Of a stretch of DNA of 6,626 nt, positions 6,095 to 6,626 are shown piece after piece. The stretch is from Clostridiaceae bacterium (GTDB lineage: Bacteria; Bacillota; Clostridia; Oscillospirales; Acutalibacteraceae). The notes beneath the pieces are model-generated. The model saw nothing but the letters and a program-made list of their open reading frames with translations, was not told the origin of the DNA and did not search any database. The stretch lies in contig JAEDGF010000093.1 in assembly GCA_016297645.1 (NCBI GenBank), forward strand, positions 1-6,626. Reading direction: 5' to 3'. The stretch's first letter is position 1; each line of letters opens with the position of its first letter. The translations under genes and the position numbers were made by a program.

Positions 6095-6391
6095 CTAAAT
6101 CAACCGAAATGTGTAATAATATCCGCCGTCAAAAGAACGGGGACGGTAAAACACGCGTTTTCCTCTTAACAAAGTAAATGTTTTAATAAAATCGCTGTTT
6201 TCGCTCCGCACGGAAGGAGTAACCGCTTTGCCTATGTCCGTTTCGTCTATTGTGTAATATCTGCCGACAGCACCGCCCTTGACGGTTTTTCCGCGCACGC
6301 ACCGAACAAGCTTGACCGAACGCACTTTCTTTCCTGATTTGCCGTTCGCTCGGTTTATCCACCACGCGGTTTCAATAATACAAAGAAGCAT
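6095..6391 (-). CDS. Hypothetical protein, 98 residues
   Basis: I do not recognise this protein. It is basic, with a short apolar start (MLLCIIETAWW) that is too short and mixed for a clear membrane helix or signal peptide. A segment rich in Lys/Arg/Val follows, and the end is aromatic and probably beta-stranded (FTLLRGKRVFYRP, GGYYYTFRLI). Codon choice resembles the neighbouring genes. GGGAG lies 10 nt before the ATG, and a promoter candidate lies further upstream, which favours a real gene. The frame stays open upstream for about 20 more codons without a standard ATG start. It ends 40 nt before the broken DUF1963 gene on the same strand, so the two may have formed one small operon. It could also be a chance ORF. 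Confidence 0.5.
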   Translation of the reverse strand: MLLCIIETAWWINRANGKSGKKVRSVKLVRCVRGKTVKGGAVGRYYTIDETDIGKAVTPSVRSENSDFIKTFTLLRGKRVFYRPRSFDGGYYYTFRLI

Positions 6392-6435
6392 CCTTTCAGC
6401 TCTCCCGACAAATATAATCCGAAATAAGCTCTCTC

Positions 6436-6464
6436 TTTTTAATGTAAAATACAGAAAAGTTCAA
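6436..6464 (-). promoter_or_regulatory. Promoter candidate for the 98-residue gene
   Basis: On the minus strand TTGAAC (6464-6459) and TAAAAA (6441-6436) are 17 bp apart. Transcription would start near 6429, giving a leader of about 38 nt with the GGGAG site inside. The -10 is only a fair match in an AT-rich region. Confidence 0.4.
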
Positions 6465-6530
6465 GCACGCACACTTGCCTTAAAAATGTAAAAATATTCA
6501 AAGCTGCCGACGAAAAAACGATCTGTATTT

Positions 6531-6550
6531 TGACTTGCACCTGACTTGCA
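6531..6550. repeat. Direct repeat TGACTTGCA, 11-bp period
   Basis: TGACTTGCA occurs at 6531-6539 and again at 6542-6550. The repeats start 11 bp apart, about one helical turn, so both face the same side of the DNA. They lie about 65 bp upstream of the -35 box of the 98-residue gene. They could be a regulator site or a chance duplication. Confidence 0.35.
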
Positions 6551-6584
6551 TTTTTTAGAGTTTCATACCGTTTTTCACACGCAT

Positions 6585-6609
6585 TGAATAAAAACAGATT
6601 TTTTATTCA
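6585..6609. repeat. AT-rich palindrome near the right edge
   Basis: TGAATAAAAA (6585-6594) and TTTTTATTCA (6600-6609) are perfect 10-bp arms around a 5-nt centre. The arm sequence matches that of the repeat at 1393-1420 but in the opposite orientation. The stem has only one G:C pair, so it is a poor terminator. Its purpose is unknown. Confidence 0.35.
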
Positions 6610-6626
6610 TCACACGCTTTTGTTTT

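Overview
The window looks like a chromosomal segment from a low-to-moderate-GC Firmicute of the class Clostridia, probably a gut or rumen member of the Oscillospiraceae/Ruminococcaceae. The clues are strong AGGAG-type ribosome binding sites, a short bacterial glyA, a DgkB-like lipid kinase, and a secreted protein carrying a dockerin-like repeat pair of the 'DAR-LR-AV' style seen in those bacteria. The lineage call is an inference from gene style, not from a marker gene.

Layout. At the left, reading leftward, is a complete M29-family metallo-aminopeptidase with a TTG start. It is divergent from a complete diacylglycerol/lipid kinase-family gene. The roughly 160-bp gap between them holds a promoter candidate on each strand and an inverted repeat that overlaps the peptidase -35 box. 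The kinase gene ends in a good intrinsic terminator. Next comes a new promoter and a probable two-gene unit: a secreted M28 metallopeptidase (signal peptide, Thr-rich EPTT linker, dockerin-like pair, catalytic domain), then glyA (serine hydroxymethyltransferase) 15 bp downstream.

After glyA lies a perfect 16-bp inverted repeat with A and T tracts, enclosing 76 nt that can form smaller hairpins. It sits between convergent genes and is best read as a bidirectional terminator of unusual size. To its right, on the minus strand, is a DUF1963/YwqG-like gene broken by a frameshift. Upstream of that is a 98-residue protein I do not recognise, followed by an AT-rich stretch with a promoter candidate, an 11-bp-period direct repeat and an AT-rich palindrome.

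Functionally these are mostly housekeeping or nutritional genes: intracellular and extracellular peptide breakdown, phospholipid recycling, and serine/glycine one-carbon metabolism. Products of the two peptidases could feed amino-acid pools, but no dedicated shared pathway is evident. I see no mobile element, CRISPR array, tRNA, rRNA or clear defence system, and nothing that makes a strong case for a wholly new system. The points most worth a second look are the internal dockerin-like module in the M28 peptidase, the large inverted-repeat element after glyA, and the broken DUF1963 gene next to the unknown small gene.
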